A stretch of 64,000 nt of DNA from Calonectria ilicicola (lineage: Eukaryota > Ascomycota > Sordariomycetes > Hypocreales > Nectriaceae), in contig CP085825.1 of the NCBI GenBank assembly GCA_020809705.1, positions 1,984,001 to 2,048,000 on the forward strand. The letters run 5' to 3'. Shown one piece after another: positions 23,310 through 35,810 of the stretch. Position numbers and translations under genes: made by a program. The notes below the pieces were generated by a model. The model searched no databases. It saw only the letters and a program-made list of their open reading frames with translations, and was not told the origin of the DNA. How positions within the stretch are numbered: position 1 is the stretch's first letter; each line of letters opens with the position of its first letter.

Positions 23310-24960
23310 TCACCTCCTTGTTCTCCGTCTCCGTCTGTGTGGCCTCTCATCCCTCTCATTACGCTCCAAAATGTCCAAAACTCTAGAAATAGCGGTGAGA
23401 AGGTACACTCGTGCCGGTCGCCCATGAGCCCAGCCATATCCTTCCAGGTCTTGCGCGATGCCGCGGATTCGGTCAATCAAGCGCAATTCCCGCTCATCTT
23501 CAGGCGCCGCCTCCAAACCTTCACCCGCCGCGTTCTCCTGGTGGTATTCTCGTTGGGGAGCATTGTCGGGACTTGGCTGACGTATGTGGTCATCTTGAGG
23601 GTGGTCAGCATCTTGGCCGTGCTCGCGTAAAACGCCAGGTCCCAGATGCGGCTCCAAGTCTCTCCCACGCAGTACATGCTGCTGCATGTAATCCGGTATG
23701 TATCCAGAGGCGTCCCATGGGTCTTCTATTGGCTCTGCGGGAAGTTCCCGTGCCCGCGGTTGTTGGTCTCCCACCCTCTCCCACTGCTCTTGGATCCGTC
23801 GCCGGGGAATGTCCCATGCCAAGGGTCTCTCTCCTGGTCGAGGCCTCAACTGCGGAATCGTCCGCTCCTCTTCCTGCATGGCCGCCCTTCCTGGCTCCCC
23901 ACGACGGTACAGCCTCCATCGTTCGGGCTTCAGGCCGGGTCGGTCTCGAATGGGCAACATCAGGTGATAGCCGCGGTAGCTGGGGCACTCACAAGTGCGC
24001 CATGGCCAGCCACAGATGTAGCAAAACTGCGTGCCGCAAACACATCTATCGTGTAGTTAGTAAAATCCTTTCGTATAGTTCAATAGTCCAGCTTGGAAAG
24101 GCCCCCCACGTCATGTGGTTGCATCCATCCTGCAACGACACCATCCGTCCACAGCCAGGACAATTCACCGCTCCATGGCGGTCCATGGTCTCCCAAACAT
24201 CCTCAGCTATCTCTTCCCCTCCCTCGTCTCCTTCTCCACATAGATGCCCCTCTTCATGGCCCTTACGAGCGCAGTTCTGACATGTCCGTCGACCACAAGC
24301 CGGACATTCTTGTCCCTGGACCCCGAAGTCATCTCGATTCAACCGTGGAATAAAGGTTGCACATCGGCCATCATAACAATATAAGCGATCCGGAACAGGA
24401 GTTTCCATTTCAGTTCGAATCATGCGGTAGAGATGAACGAGCTCAGGACGCCGGCCAAGTCGAACCGTAGCTTCAGAGAAGGGGACACAGCATCGTGGAG
24501 GAAACGACTCCTCAGAGCGAAGTCCAACGCAAATGGCTTCTCGAAGACAGGACAAACAATAAAGACATCCACAGGGCACCACCAGATGAGCGTCTCCGGT
24601 ACAAATCAGGCAATCTCCCAAGTTCACCAGCGCCGGGTCGTCTTCAGGATCAGGCACAGCTGGAGAAACTCGGAGAACCGCAGCTCTCTCGTTCGCTGTC
24701 AGGTAAATTCTAATATTCAGGTTTTGCATATCTGGGTGCTGGAGTCCCTGAAGCGCAACTTCTTCGTCAGTCATGATTCGAGACACAATCCGAACCTGCT
24801 CTTCCAGATCTGCAAGCGAAATGGCCAGGCAGATGGCATCAGCAAGAGCATCTTCCGAGAGAGCGTCCACGTTGTCATAGTGGAAGAGGTCCTGCCGAAA
24901 AATGAGATCGACAAGTTCGGGGTGTATGCGGTCAAACGGCCTGTCGTAATGATTGCTCAT
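23310..24960 (-). CDS. RBR-type (RING-IBR-RING) E3 ubiquitin ligase
   Basis: A 528-residue predicted ubiquitin ligase. Exons on the minus strand are 24960-24110 and 24045-23310, with a 64-bp GT-AG intron. RING1 begins 'CLICTGDAHLVVPCGC' (about residue 118). The IBR has 'CYDGRC' and 'CPACGRRTCQNC'. RING2 reads 'CPGCGRMVSLQDGCNHMT' then, across the intron, 'CVCGTQFCYICGWPW'. The catalytic Cys of RBR enzymes is the one after 'NHMT', here about residue 285, and it is restored only after splicing. The C-terminal 240 residues are Arg/Glu/Pro-rich and lack a known domain. RBR ligases take ubiquitin from an E2 onto this Cys before passing it to a target; the target here is unknown. Confidence 0.92.
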
Positions 24961-26126
24961 GTGTTCTTGCTTCCAGGGGCAACTCGTGGATGGGATGATT
25001 CTTTCTCGAGGTTAATTATTGTTGTAAAGAATAGCTTCAATAGGAAACATCCCATCTAGAGAAGGGATAGTTCCCCGATACCAACATGGCTTCTTTATAT
25101 CGAACAATGTTTGCTCCAGTCGTAGTGATTTGAAGTCGTTCTCGTAGTGGTGGTCAATTTCTGAGCAAGTTGAACCACCAACTGTGAGCATTTGAAAACC
25201 ATCAAGATAACAACAATTCTAGCTACATCTCCAGTCAGGTGAGCACGATGCATCCCTTGAAAGATTGTCCCCCTATGACCCATTCACCTTGGGCACCACA
25301 GAACTTACCTACTCCAAGCATCAATTAAACAGGTAAAAATAAAGACTAATTGATTTATTGGTTAATCCAGTACTTGTTTTATTTTGGTAAATCGTGGGCT
25401 CGACTAAGCGGGAGCTCTAAAGCCGCAACGGTGGTAGATACAAATTTGGCCATGATTCGCCTGATCAAGATACAATCAACTCCAGTGCTTGTTCCTAAAA
25501 TCATTCATTTGCTAGGCAGCTCTAGCATGGCAAAAAGTGTAGTCTTTCAATGATCCTTCCGTCCAAGTCAACCGATCAGCTGGCCAAAATGTCCAGTAAC
25601 GAAGCCAAGTAGCATGTGATTCACTTGTAATAAAAACATGGACAGAATAATGTAGCAATGGATTGTATTTTTGTACAGGTAATCAGACACGGTCAAGTTC
25701 CGTCCGTCTATCACCCGAGAATCCGTGACAAGGCATAACCAAGTCACCCTCCTCTCCACGACAATTAGTTGCTGCCCACAGGGTATCCGAGCTCCCAATC
25801 ATCGACGGCATGACAATCCCTGAAACGATGGTAACTTTAATCCAAAAGATGAGTGGTATCCAACCCCCCTTCCTAAGTACCCATAATCCCTAGCAGTGAA
25901 CCCCATTCCCGATATTGGTAGTGAATCGATCCCGATAAAATAACAAAACATATAGGATATAAAGAGACAAAAGAGAACAGTACCTGTACTTAGGAGATTA
26001 AAAAAAGCATGTAATAACCCCGCGAAACTCCCATCTCGTCATAACTCCATCGCTGATATTCCCTATGTGACATAAGACCAGAAGACATGTAATATAGACA
26101 AAGAGATTTAGCCACAGGCGTACAAG
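24961..26126. other. Intergenic region (RBR promoter / sugar-transporter 3' side)
   Basis: About 1.17 kb, mostly AT-rich. Both flanking genes are on the minus strand, so it holds the RBR promoter and the transporter's 3' UTR. Short open frames show no family signal. Confidence 0.5.
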
Positions 26127-28440
26127 CTAGTAGCTGAAATCGACATTGGCCATGACCGGTGGAGCTTTGTTCTGGTCGTTAGATCCAGCATTATGGTGTG
26201 AATTATTCACCGTGATTGATGACGAATCACCGTCGCCGAGCGTCGTGTCTGCACTTGATGCAGTCGTCGTCGGTTGTAATTCGTGATCGGTCGGCGGTTG
26301 GGCACTCGGTGACCAACCTTCGTCAAGCATCTGCTGGAAACTCCAACTGGGCTGGAATGACTTGCTGTTCCATGCGTGATTTACTCGTTCGTACATCTCG
26401 TCAATCTGTTCTAGACTGATCTTGCTGGTCTCATACACCATGGCCCACACAAAGAAGACGGCCAGTATGCAAAAGGCACCCCATATAAAGAAAATCTTTG
26501 GGCCAAAGGCGGCGTTGCCGGGGCCCTCGCCGAGCATAAAGGGAGAACTGTAAGCGATGGCAAAGTTCAGAACCCAGTTGGATGCGGTGGAGACGGACAT
26601 GGCCTTGGCTCGGACCTTGAGGGGATAAATCTCGGAGGTAACGACCCAGACCACAGGTCCCCACGACGCGGCAAAAAAGAAAATGTTGATGGAGCAGAAC
26701 GTAACCAGGATCGTCTGAGAGACTTTCTTCATGTCGTCACCCGTGGCAGTGTTAAAGGACGCCATCAGGAGCTGACAGGCGGCCATGCCAAGGGCACCGA
26801 CCATTAAGAGCCTCCGTCGACCCCAGTGTTCGATGACTAGTAATCCTGGGACGGTGGATACGACGTTAATAATATTAATAATGAGTGACTTTGTGTAAGG
26901 ACTTTCGACACCAGCGCCGTCGAAGAAGCTTGTGCTGTAGTACCTGCATAGGGGGGTCAGATCATAAGTGATGTGATGAGCGGATCGGTGGAGACATACA
27001 TTATGAAATTGATTCCTGTTAGCTGCTGCAGCATCTGCAGACCGCAGCCGGTAAAGGTTCGCCTGCCAAGATGCGGCGATCCGATAAAGATGTCCTTGTA
27101 AGTGTCAGGACCTAGTGTAAGTTCATATTGGTGATTGGCGACGATTTCCTGCAATTCGTCGACCAGGGCGGGATGAGTGATGTCGAGACGCCGTAGTCGG
27201 CTGAGGGAGAGACCAGCTTCCTCATGTCGGCCCTTTTTCACAAGGAAGCGAGGGGTTTCGGGGAGAAGCAGGAGACCAGCGGTCAAGATAAGGGCGGGGA
27301 CAATTTGAAGGCCCAGTGGAGTACGATAGGCGGATGAGTTGTTGATACGTGATGTGATAATGTTAACGACTGAAGAGGCGAAGAGGCCGATGGTGATGGA
27401 TAACTGATATGCGCAGACAAGAGTGCCTCGAATCCACTTGGGAGCCATCTCGGATTGGTAGAGAGGCACCAGGACTGATATGGCGCCGACGCCAACGCCA
27501 GCGAGGAATCTAGATGAGATGTTAGTAAATGGCTTGAGAGATGCGTGGGCTAAGCAAAGCGGGTGGACGTACCTTCCGGCGAGCAACATGTCTATAGCAT
27601 TTGCACAAACCTGAAAGATGGCACCGACGCAGAAAATGGCTACCGAAACAAGGAGCGTCTTCCGGCGGCCGAGGGTGTCGCCGGCCGGGGCCGACAGCAG
27701 AGCGCCGAAAAAGGTGCCGGCGCTGAGAATAGCAACAATGATGGACGAGTCTTTTGTGCACATGTCGAGCTTTCCGTTTTCATCGTGACATTTTGCTCCA
27801 AACTGTTCCTTGAACTCGGTCATAGCAAGGATACCGTTTATGGCCCTAAAGAGTGGAAACAATCTTGTTAGCCTCGTGCATGCAGTGCTAGTAACGTGAT
27901 TACAATGTGACGATGAATTTGGCGAAGAGCAGCGGTTGGAACATCGGGGTCGGACAAAATGAATCGGCTTCTTCTCGACGACAAAACGGCGGCCAAATCC
28001 TCCACTCGCGTCATGGTGTGTTTTTCGGTTGTTCCGGCCCCTTCCGAGGGCATCTTTCTGGCGTTGTCAAAGGGGGTTGCTTCTGAGGAGGATGGACGTT
28101 TTTGAAGCCATCACAATGGGGCGTCAGATTGCAAATCGAGCGCGCGGCCGGGGCGATTTCGTCGGTTCGAGAGGCAGAAAATCCGGTGGTCTATTCGGTA
28201 TCCAGCGTGCATGCCGTCCAGAAGTCGTCTGTCGTCGCTGTCGTCGTCGTCTCGGGGTCGCGGTGGTGGGCAGAGAATGGCGCGCAAAACGGGGAACTAG
28301 GGACAAGGAGAGGAATGGCCTTACCCGGTATCGTAGCCGAACAGCAACCCGGCCGAGGCGACGAAGAGGCCGACCATGATGGCCGGCGCCGACGAGCCCG
28401 CGACATTGTCGGGTTTCTGCCAGCCCATGGCAATGGCCAT
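26127..28440 (-). CDS. MFS monosaccharide transporter (hexose transporter, RCO-3-like)
   Basis: A plasma-membrane sugar porter of about 571 residues. Exons on the minus strand are 28440-28325, 27845-27573, 27509-27000 and 26943-26127, with introns of 479, 63 and 56 bp. The first is unusually long for this window but has a GTAAGG donor, a CTAAC branch site and a TTTAG acceptor, and its splice joins 'GLLFGYDTG' to 'AINGILAM'. Other signatures are 'GDTLGRRKTLL', 'LAGVGVGAISVLVPLYQSE', 'LPETPRFL', 'QQLTGINFIMYYST' and 'ETSKISLEQIDEMYE', all standard for fungal hexose carriers. The N-terminus 'GWQKPDNVAGSSAPAI' resembles Neurospora RCO-3, a low-affinity transporter and glucose sensor, but the level of match cannot be measured here. 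The C-terminal tail is Ser/Asn-rich. Confidence 0.92.
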
Positions 28441-29810
28441 GGTGTCTGTGTTTGCGACGTCACTCCAGGGTCAGCAGCGTTGGGCCTGAGTAGAGGCTCC
28501 GAGGCGACCAGATTTGGTGGAGGTGGAAGGATTGAGAGGGACGGGACGGGGGACCTTGGACGATTGGGCGATTTGCGGGATTGCAGGTGGGTAATATGGG
28601 AATGGGAGACACCACTACCGCTTCTGTACGTACAGTACAAGTCGGCAGAGGGGGCGTGCGACGTGTGCGAAAAAAAGAGTGCGTGCGGGAGGGTGTGGGG
28701 CCAGCAGCCATGGCACAGTACCACTAAGCCCTTGGGGAGAGTAGGCAGCGAGCGAGCAAGGACTCTACGAGGACTCTCCGCTACCCTACCCACCACGCCC
28801 TGTACCCTCTGCCCCCTCTGCCCTCCGCCCTCGCTCCCTCCCCCTCAGCTGGACGGAGCCCGGGTCCCAGTGCGCCAGCCCGCCAGCAACCGCCCAGCAA
28901 AACGCCATGGGGCGCCGCGGCGGACAAGCCCCAGCGGACTCTCAGAGACGCTAGCAGCGCTAGCCCGCTGAGGAGTCAGCGACGTGCAGCGACAGTTGCA
29001 CAGTAGCTGCAAGCCGTCGCCCAGTTAAAGCCAAAGTCGCAGTGCCACACCAGGCGCAGCGCCTGCCTCACTTTGCGTCTTGTCTCCTGCGTGCAGCTTG
29101 GCTGCCCTAGCGTACGGTAGCAGAGGGCGAGGTATGAAATCAAGTCGAGCAAAAGAAAGGAAAGGAAAATGGTGGCCGCAAGCCAAGGCCCGGCCTCAGG
29201 TACCCAGTGTGCCGTCTGAGGCTTTGGGAGCGCTAACCAGGTCGCGGAACACCGGGTGCACGGCACGAGTTACACCAGTGAGTCGTTTCCCCCACTTGGG
29301 GTCGAAGTCAATCAGTCAGTGCGAGAGAGAGCATGGGAGGGAGAGAGAGAAACAAGCTATTGCGTGTGCGCTGGTACTGCTTCTTCCATTGGGTCTGGGA
29401 CTGAGTGAGTAATTGTGGTCTGAGAAAAGAAGAAGAAGAAAAAGTACATCAAGTGAGATGTAAGAATACGAGTGGCTGCGCGTCAAACAGCGAGGCTCCA
29501 TATGGCAGCGGCCCAAGGGAACCGTAACAGAAACAGACAGAAGCGACCAAATGAAAGCTGAGATGCAGGTGCACACTAAAGGGCTCCAGCACTGTCTATC
29601 CAGCCAGCCAGCCTGGAGAGAGCAGCATGCAAAGCAAATGGACAAAACGGGCTGGATCAAGTCAGGAGGCAAAATGAGGCAAGGATCAGCGTCGCAGGCC
29701 AAGGGCACTCGTCCTGCAGGTGATTGGCTCGCCTTGGGCTATGCCAAAGTAGCTGACTGGATGGTCACAAAGGAACACGGTTCAGCAGCCCAGTATATGG
29801 GGCTTGTCAT

Positions 29811-29890
29811 CTGGGGCGGGGTGTGGCTGCTGGACCCCAGCAAATTATCTCCATTCTGATTCGGCTCCCCCCAGACTTGAGCCACCCCAG
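29811..29890. promoter_or_regulatory. Cluster of four CreA/CRE1-type binding sites
   Basis: CTGGGG or its reverse occurs at 29811-29816, 29835-29840, 29869-29874 and 29885-29890, four sites in 80 bp. They fit the SYGGRG consensus of the carbon catabolite repressor CreA/CRE1. They lie about 1.4 kb upstream of the sugar transporter start. Confidence 0.5.
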
Positions 29891-31721
29891 TCCGCCGTTG
29901 AAAGTCAACTTGGAGGAGGAGGATCGGATCCATACTGGCGGCACAGTGCGCCGTGAACTCGACCTCGATTTCCTCTGCTCTTGTTGCTTGTTGCTCTACG
30001 GCTTTCCCATCCTTCCTTTTTGGCGTATATCCGTACGTGTATTGCACCTCGCTTCCCTGTTCGCCTTCAACCACCGGTGGGGCTGGGCCCTTGTGTGAGG
30101 TGAGCGACCTGACGCGAGTGTGACTGATTCTGTATGTATCCATCCTGGGCATTTGCATTGTGCAACTTACACCGCCGCCACAGCTGATGATGACTGGGTG
30201 ATTGGGTAGGACAGAAGGTTCTTTTGCTTTGCCCCTTCCTCCTGCGCCTGATTATTATTGTTAATTTTTAAATTCTTTTTTTTTTCTCCGCATCTGACCC
30301 TCTCTGTGCCATGTATCATGCCGCCCGCTGCTCTAGACAGCTTGACCTGACCATCCCAATCCACCTGAGAGCTGCCGAATCTGAAACATGGTTCACCTTT
30401 TTCCACAGCAGAGAACAGAAGAAACACAGACATGGCAAACGCAGCCTCCGTTCCCTCCCTCCGTCGATCCTTTGCCTTTTGCCAGAAATACGGGCGCACA
30501 GATCGAGAAATAGTACTTGGATCGGTCCCTCATCTTCTTTTCTTCTTCTTTGGTTCCAAGGGAGAGGATTGTTGTTTTCACATTCTGCTGTCATGTCGCG
30601 GGCGGCGGAGGAGGTTAACCCAACATGCCAATTGCGCTTCACCCCCCTCCCAACGCCAGGGACAGGCGCTGCCCCAGGTCTCAATCAGCTGGTTCGGGCC
30701 ATCCCTGCCCAGGCCCAGGCGTGCGTATCCAGCGCATGTCACCTCGGCAGCCGAAAGTCGGGAAAATCATTGTTTGATTCATGGCTCAAAATCGGGTTTT
30801 GGCGAGATGGATACGAAGCGATGCTGCACAGATTAGGTTTTTTACTGGCGCAGGTGCCAGACGAGGAAAGGCGCGCTGACAGCAAGGGCAAAAGTCAGTT
30901 TGAGCGCTGAGGCCAGAAAGGGCAAAGCACGCAGCAAAAGATGATGCTGACGCAGCGGCCAAGCCCAGTGTCTGTAGCCGGACTGTCGGCACTGTCGAGT
31001 CCAACGGCGAGGTGCAGCGGCCTACCCCGGGTTGGGATGTACCGACGGATGGGCTTATGCACCTCACTGTGCCCTCGCGGTAGACACCACCTGGCTCGCC
31101 GCCCATCCGAGCCCCAAATGATGAGTACCGGGTACCCTAGGGCGGCCGTGCCGGGGGCGCTGAGCTAGCACCGTCTCCAGACTTGCCCCAGACGCAGGCA
31201 GGGGAACGGGGGCCTGCAGGGCTGCACAGCAGGTGGGTGTGGGCGGCCAACGAGCGACGTCGGTTGCAATTTTAGTACCAGTACCTCTGTTCATGCCATC
31301 ACATCATGGGAAATTCAGCTGCACTCCACGAAGCCAGCTAATCTGATGAAAGGATCAAGTTAACGGAGCCCAGCGGCCCGTGGGATGAATGCCGTTTTTT
31401 CTTATTTCTTTTTTTCTTAGCCAGTACGCCACCTGCCATACGTATCTTGATTGCTATTTTTTGTCAAGCCTCTCTCTCTCTGGACCTGAGCTATCGGGAA
31501 GCGAGCAATCCCATTCATTTCCCCCTGGACGGAGGAGCTGACAGCCAAAATGGCTGATGGCTGATGGTGGTTGCACGTCCCGACACGACACAGACGGCGA
31601 GACACGACGGCGTTCGGTTTTTTCTTTCCTTTCGAGCCTCCCCTCCCTCTCGCTAACTCTCTCGCTAATTCTCATCCTCGGGTTACACAAGTGTCTCGAG
31701 CCTGGCAAGACAGCGCTACGC

Positions 31722-31742
31722 TTTTTTTTTTTTTTTTTTTTT
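31722..31742. repeat. Poly(T) tract
   Basis: A run of about 21 T residues in the gene-free region. Confidence 0.8.
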
Positions 31743-33587
31743 GGTTTTCAAGGGGAAAGCAAAGATGGAAATTGCGCCAGCAAGAAAAAACTGTAGTCTC
31801 TCTGTCTCTGGTGTACGCTCTGACCCACCCTGTCCCCAACTGTCCATCGCGAACACGGTGCGTGACGGTGAGTGTGCATGTGTGTGTGGTTGAGTGAGCT
31901 CAGCGGGGACCACGCCTACTTGGTTCTCTCCCCTCTCAGAGGCTCGGGTCACATCCCGGATTTCCCTCGCAGCATGGGGTTCTTCCTGATGTGGATGTGC
32001 ATGTCAATCAGAGTCACAACCATGACCAACAGAGACAAGGTCTCTACCTGCTCTATGTATACTACTGCTGCTCGACAAAGGGAGGAGAGCGCTCCTGGGG
32101 GAAGAGGGTCTGCGCTCGTCTCTCGTCTCTCGTCTCTCTCGAACCTCGCTCGAACTGAACCTCGCACGCCACCACCTCGATGGTACTATGCACTAGGCTG
32201 GGTCTTGCGTGCTCGCCCCTTTGGTCTGTTCCCAAAACGTCCGGAAAAAAAAAGAAAGGAAAATGGCAAAATGGACAGAATAGGAATACAATAAACAAGG
32301 AGAGAGAGGCAAAGCCAAGCAAAGCAAAGAAAAAAGAAAGTAAAAAAAGAAAAGAAACGACAAAACGTACGGTCTCCACCAAAAAAGCGCGCGGGAAACG
32401 ACGCTCTCCCACGTCACCGGGAGATTTTCTCGACAAGCCACCTGTTTGATGTCTATGCACAGCGATGGAGGTCATGCGACAATCTTGGCGCGAGGGGACC
32501 CGTCCAAGGTCCCTTGGCGAGCACCTCGCATTAACTCAGCCAATGGGTGCGCACCGCCATGCCCCACCTCGAGCGAGGAAACGAATGCCACAGTGCGGCC
32601 TTGCCCGCCCAGGGACACTGTGCATCTTGGGTTTGTTAGGCTGCCCTGGGGATCGAGAAAAGAGCAGAGCATGGGTTGTTGGTTGGATGGCTCTGTGCGG
32701 GGTGAGGGAGCTACGCCATTGCTGGATGAATTTAACCAGGGTTGGAGCCAAACCCAAATCAGCGCTGGGAACCGAACATGATGGTGGTCATTAAAAAAAA
32801 AGCCACTGGCTTAAGTTGGCTGCTTAATTAACTGCCCCCAAATCTGGACCGTCGCCATTGACTGAATGGTATCAGGGACCGGCTTCATCCATGTTGCCTT
32901 CGTCTATAGGGGAAAAAGCTAGCCATGCACTAGTTGCCCGGTATAAGTGTCCAACAATAGTCCGTAGCTTTCGTCTGCTCAAGCGTAGCCACTCATTTCT
33001 GCCACTTTTCTCTAAATCTCGCTCTCGTTCAGCCTCTTTCTTGCGTCGTTTCTGTCTCTCTCTTTTCGTCCCCGCTTTAGTCACCGCAATAGTAGTCGTC
33101 GTAGTTGTCGTCGCCCGCCCGCTCGCCCCCGGCCAAGCCGGACGACTCTGTCAGCTGGCGGGTTTAAAAATAGTCACTAGATCGAAACGATGAGATGAAG
33201 GGAAACGGCCTCAAACGCGCCATCCTGTTTAAATCCTCAATCTTTTATCCTCATCAAACGCCTCCCCAAACAGACCCGCCAAAAGCTCCGAAACCAGCTG
33301 TTCCCAGGGACAGATCCCGCATTCCGCAATCTGAAACCGTGGTGCCAAAGCAGGCCAAACCCCGTCAAAGCTCTAAACATCCCTTTCCCGCCCTACTTTT
33401 TTTTTTGGTCCTCCTTCTCCTCCAAAATCCGCATCCCGCTCCCAATTCAGCCATCCCTCATCTTGTTTTGGAGGGGAGGGGGGGGGTGGTCTAGCCCCGG
33501 GCCTCCGGTTATGTCCATTCCTCCCCAGCCCCCGGTTCTTGAGGCTCGTGATAAGGAAGCTGCAACAAAAAAAAAGTTTTATTAAGA

Positions 33588-33619
33588 GAGAGATAGATGG
33601 ATAGATAGATAGATAGATA
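33588..33619. repeat. GATA-type microsatellite
   Basis: A run of (GATA)n with one interruption (GATGGATA), about 30 bp. GATA repeats overlap the binding motif of nitrogen regulators such as AreA, but simple-repeat origin is the plainer reading. Confidence 0.8.
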
Positions 33620-35810
33620 TCGTGTTGGTTTCAAACACAAGCGTTCTTGCGCAAACTCTCCGATATGCTTAAACCACCGAAATACTCCCACTCTCGGGGC
33701 GTTTTTCCCATCGCAATCAATCCCTCAGGGTCCACCATGTTTTCTCTTGTCTTCTTTTTTTTCTTTTCACCGCTAAATTGTTACCGCAACTTGGCCGTCC
33801 CAATAGCCTGGGGAAACGCTTAGCGAGAGGCTGAGCAAACTTGAAGAGGAGATGCAAACATGGCATAATTGCTGCATCATACACACCCCCTCCCATCCGA
33901 TGTCTGTCTGTCACCACCATGTAGATCCCGATGACTAAAACTAAGTCTGCGTTGTTTTTTTTTTCTCCTGGTGAGATTCGCCCTAGTCTCCTTGCAGGCG
34001 AGTTTGCCAGCCATGTGGGTTACAAAACATGCAGCTGTGTTTCCTTTTGCTTGACACAAACCGCCATCACGACCCTGGGCCCGGGGCCCGCGCCCATCCG
34101 GCACTTGGGCGACCCGAGGACACTTGCAAAGTGGACCGTTGGTTCATGCTGGGTCAAAGCCTGGATTTGCTTTGTTCGTCTGGCCCATCAACGCGGCACT
34201 CCCACCCCAAGAGGCGTCATGTGTGATCCACGTCCAGGATTCAAACATCTCAAACAAGACAAAATGCCCATCCTCAGTTAGCCTCAAGCATCCCAGCTTT
34301 AAGCCCTACCGCCCCATTCGACCATTCCTCAACTAGGCGAGGCGGCAGATGTGCAAATATCTAGTCCCGCACCGGATTCTTTGGTCCGCATTTCATATTG
34401 TCCAGCCATGCAGGTTTCAGCTTCACTTCACCCTTTCGGGGACCAAAGTGCCCAGTGACCTACCCTATATCTCGCACCTGAGCTATCTTTCTTTTTTGGG
34501 GCTGCATCCAGATGGCCGAGACCCAGCAGAACTGCTCCTAGGCTCAGGCAAAGACATATGGGAAAGTCTAAATAATGCCATAGGATGCTGCTTGACTTTA
34601 TCACGACTTCCAGGCTTGTCCTTTCCAGGCTTAGGGGAGTGGGGTGGAAAGGGAAACCGTTATATTGTGAATACCCTCAATTGTTACTTTTCTCTCAGCC
34701 GCCGCTCCTCCTACGTCAACGTCCGCCTCTTTTATTTTGGTTTCCTCCAACCAGAAGCTCCAACATCCAAACATACTGTGCTCGTGCGCACACCCGCGCG
34801 ATCTCGGGTTTCACCTACTGCATGGTGCCGCCCCTGTTCCCTTTCCTTCTTTCCTTTTTCCTCCTCTTATCATGACAGGTGTGATGAAATTTGAGAAACA
34901 GAGATAGCTTGGCGACTGTGATGATGTCTCAAACAAGGGAAACAAAAAGACGCGGCATGCGAACCAACCCCCGCCATTCGTGTTTCTGCTTCATCTCAAA
35001 ACTTGGGGCTGCCCACCGACAGACCGTCGTCACCTGGAGGGCTGAGAACGTGGCACAGGCTAAGTCGACTGGGGCTTTTTTTCTCTGTGCTTGCTTGACG
35101 GATGTGGTGGAGCACGACACGGCCTGGGCCAAGAGACTGGTGACAACTTGAGACAAGTAAAAAAAAGAGCTGGTCCTGATAGGTCATACGGATCAACTTC
35201 TTCTGACAGGTTGTTCCTGTTACGCAACGGCATTCGTTTTTTTCTTCTCCCCATTCCGCACTTTTCCGCAGTTGCAACGACAAAGCCCATGATGAATGAT
35301 GATGCCAATTCTTGTTGACACCCAATGAGATGTTTGCAGTATGTGCCGCGTCTGATCACGCGCGCTGAAAGTTGAGTTGCGCTCAGAGAGAGCCAGAGCC
35401 AAAGCATAGATGCTTCACTCCAAGGGCCCAGACGGCTGCGAGCTTGTTTCAAACGACAGGCGCCGTGTTGTCTGGCACTCGCCAGCATAACTCGACTTAG
35501 ATTGTGTTGGTTAGCATTTGCGGGATGGGGAGGGCGCAAATGAGGTACACATGGGGTCACAGAGACAATAGAAGCGGAGGCAAGTTTCAAGTGAAGATAA
35601 CACAATAATTGTTTAGTATTTGCAACAAGCTGCATGCATCCCAACCTATCAATACAAGAAATCCTTTTACGCCTTGACGGTCCATGGTCTATAGCCCCTT
35701 TTATGGGACGAGCTACAAACGCGCAACACATCTTTCTCATCACATCATGGCCTTGCGTCCCCGAGCATCCTGCCCGAACGACGGTGGTTTCCCAGTCTAA
35801 AACATCGACA

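Larger units (their letters stand above)
28441..35810. promoter_or_regulatory. 7.4-kb gene-free region upstream of the sugar transporter
   Basis: No credible protein gene lies here on either strand. Open frames are short, low-complexity and overlap in many frames. The composition is pyrimidine/purine-asymmetric with long C/T-rich and A/G-rich tracts and simple repeats, as in fungal promoters and long leaders. Flanking genes are both on the minus strand, so it is the upstream region of the sugar transporter plus the 3' side of the fumarate reductase. A non-coding transcript or a long 5' UTR is possible but not shown. Confidence 0.6.

Noticed and set aside
28102..28971. 289-codon plus-strand frame over the first exon of the sugar transporter
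   Set aside because: Antisense to a verified exon and intron, Arg/Gly-rich shadow of GC-rich DNA.
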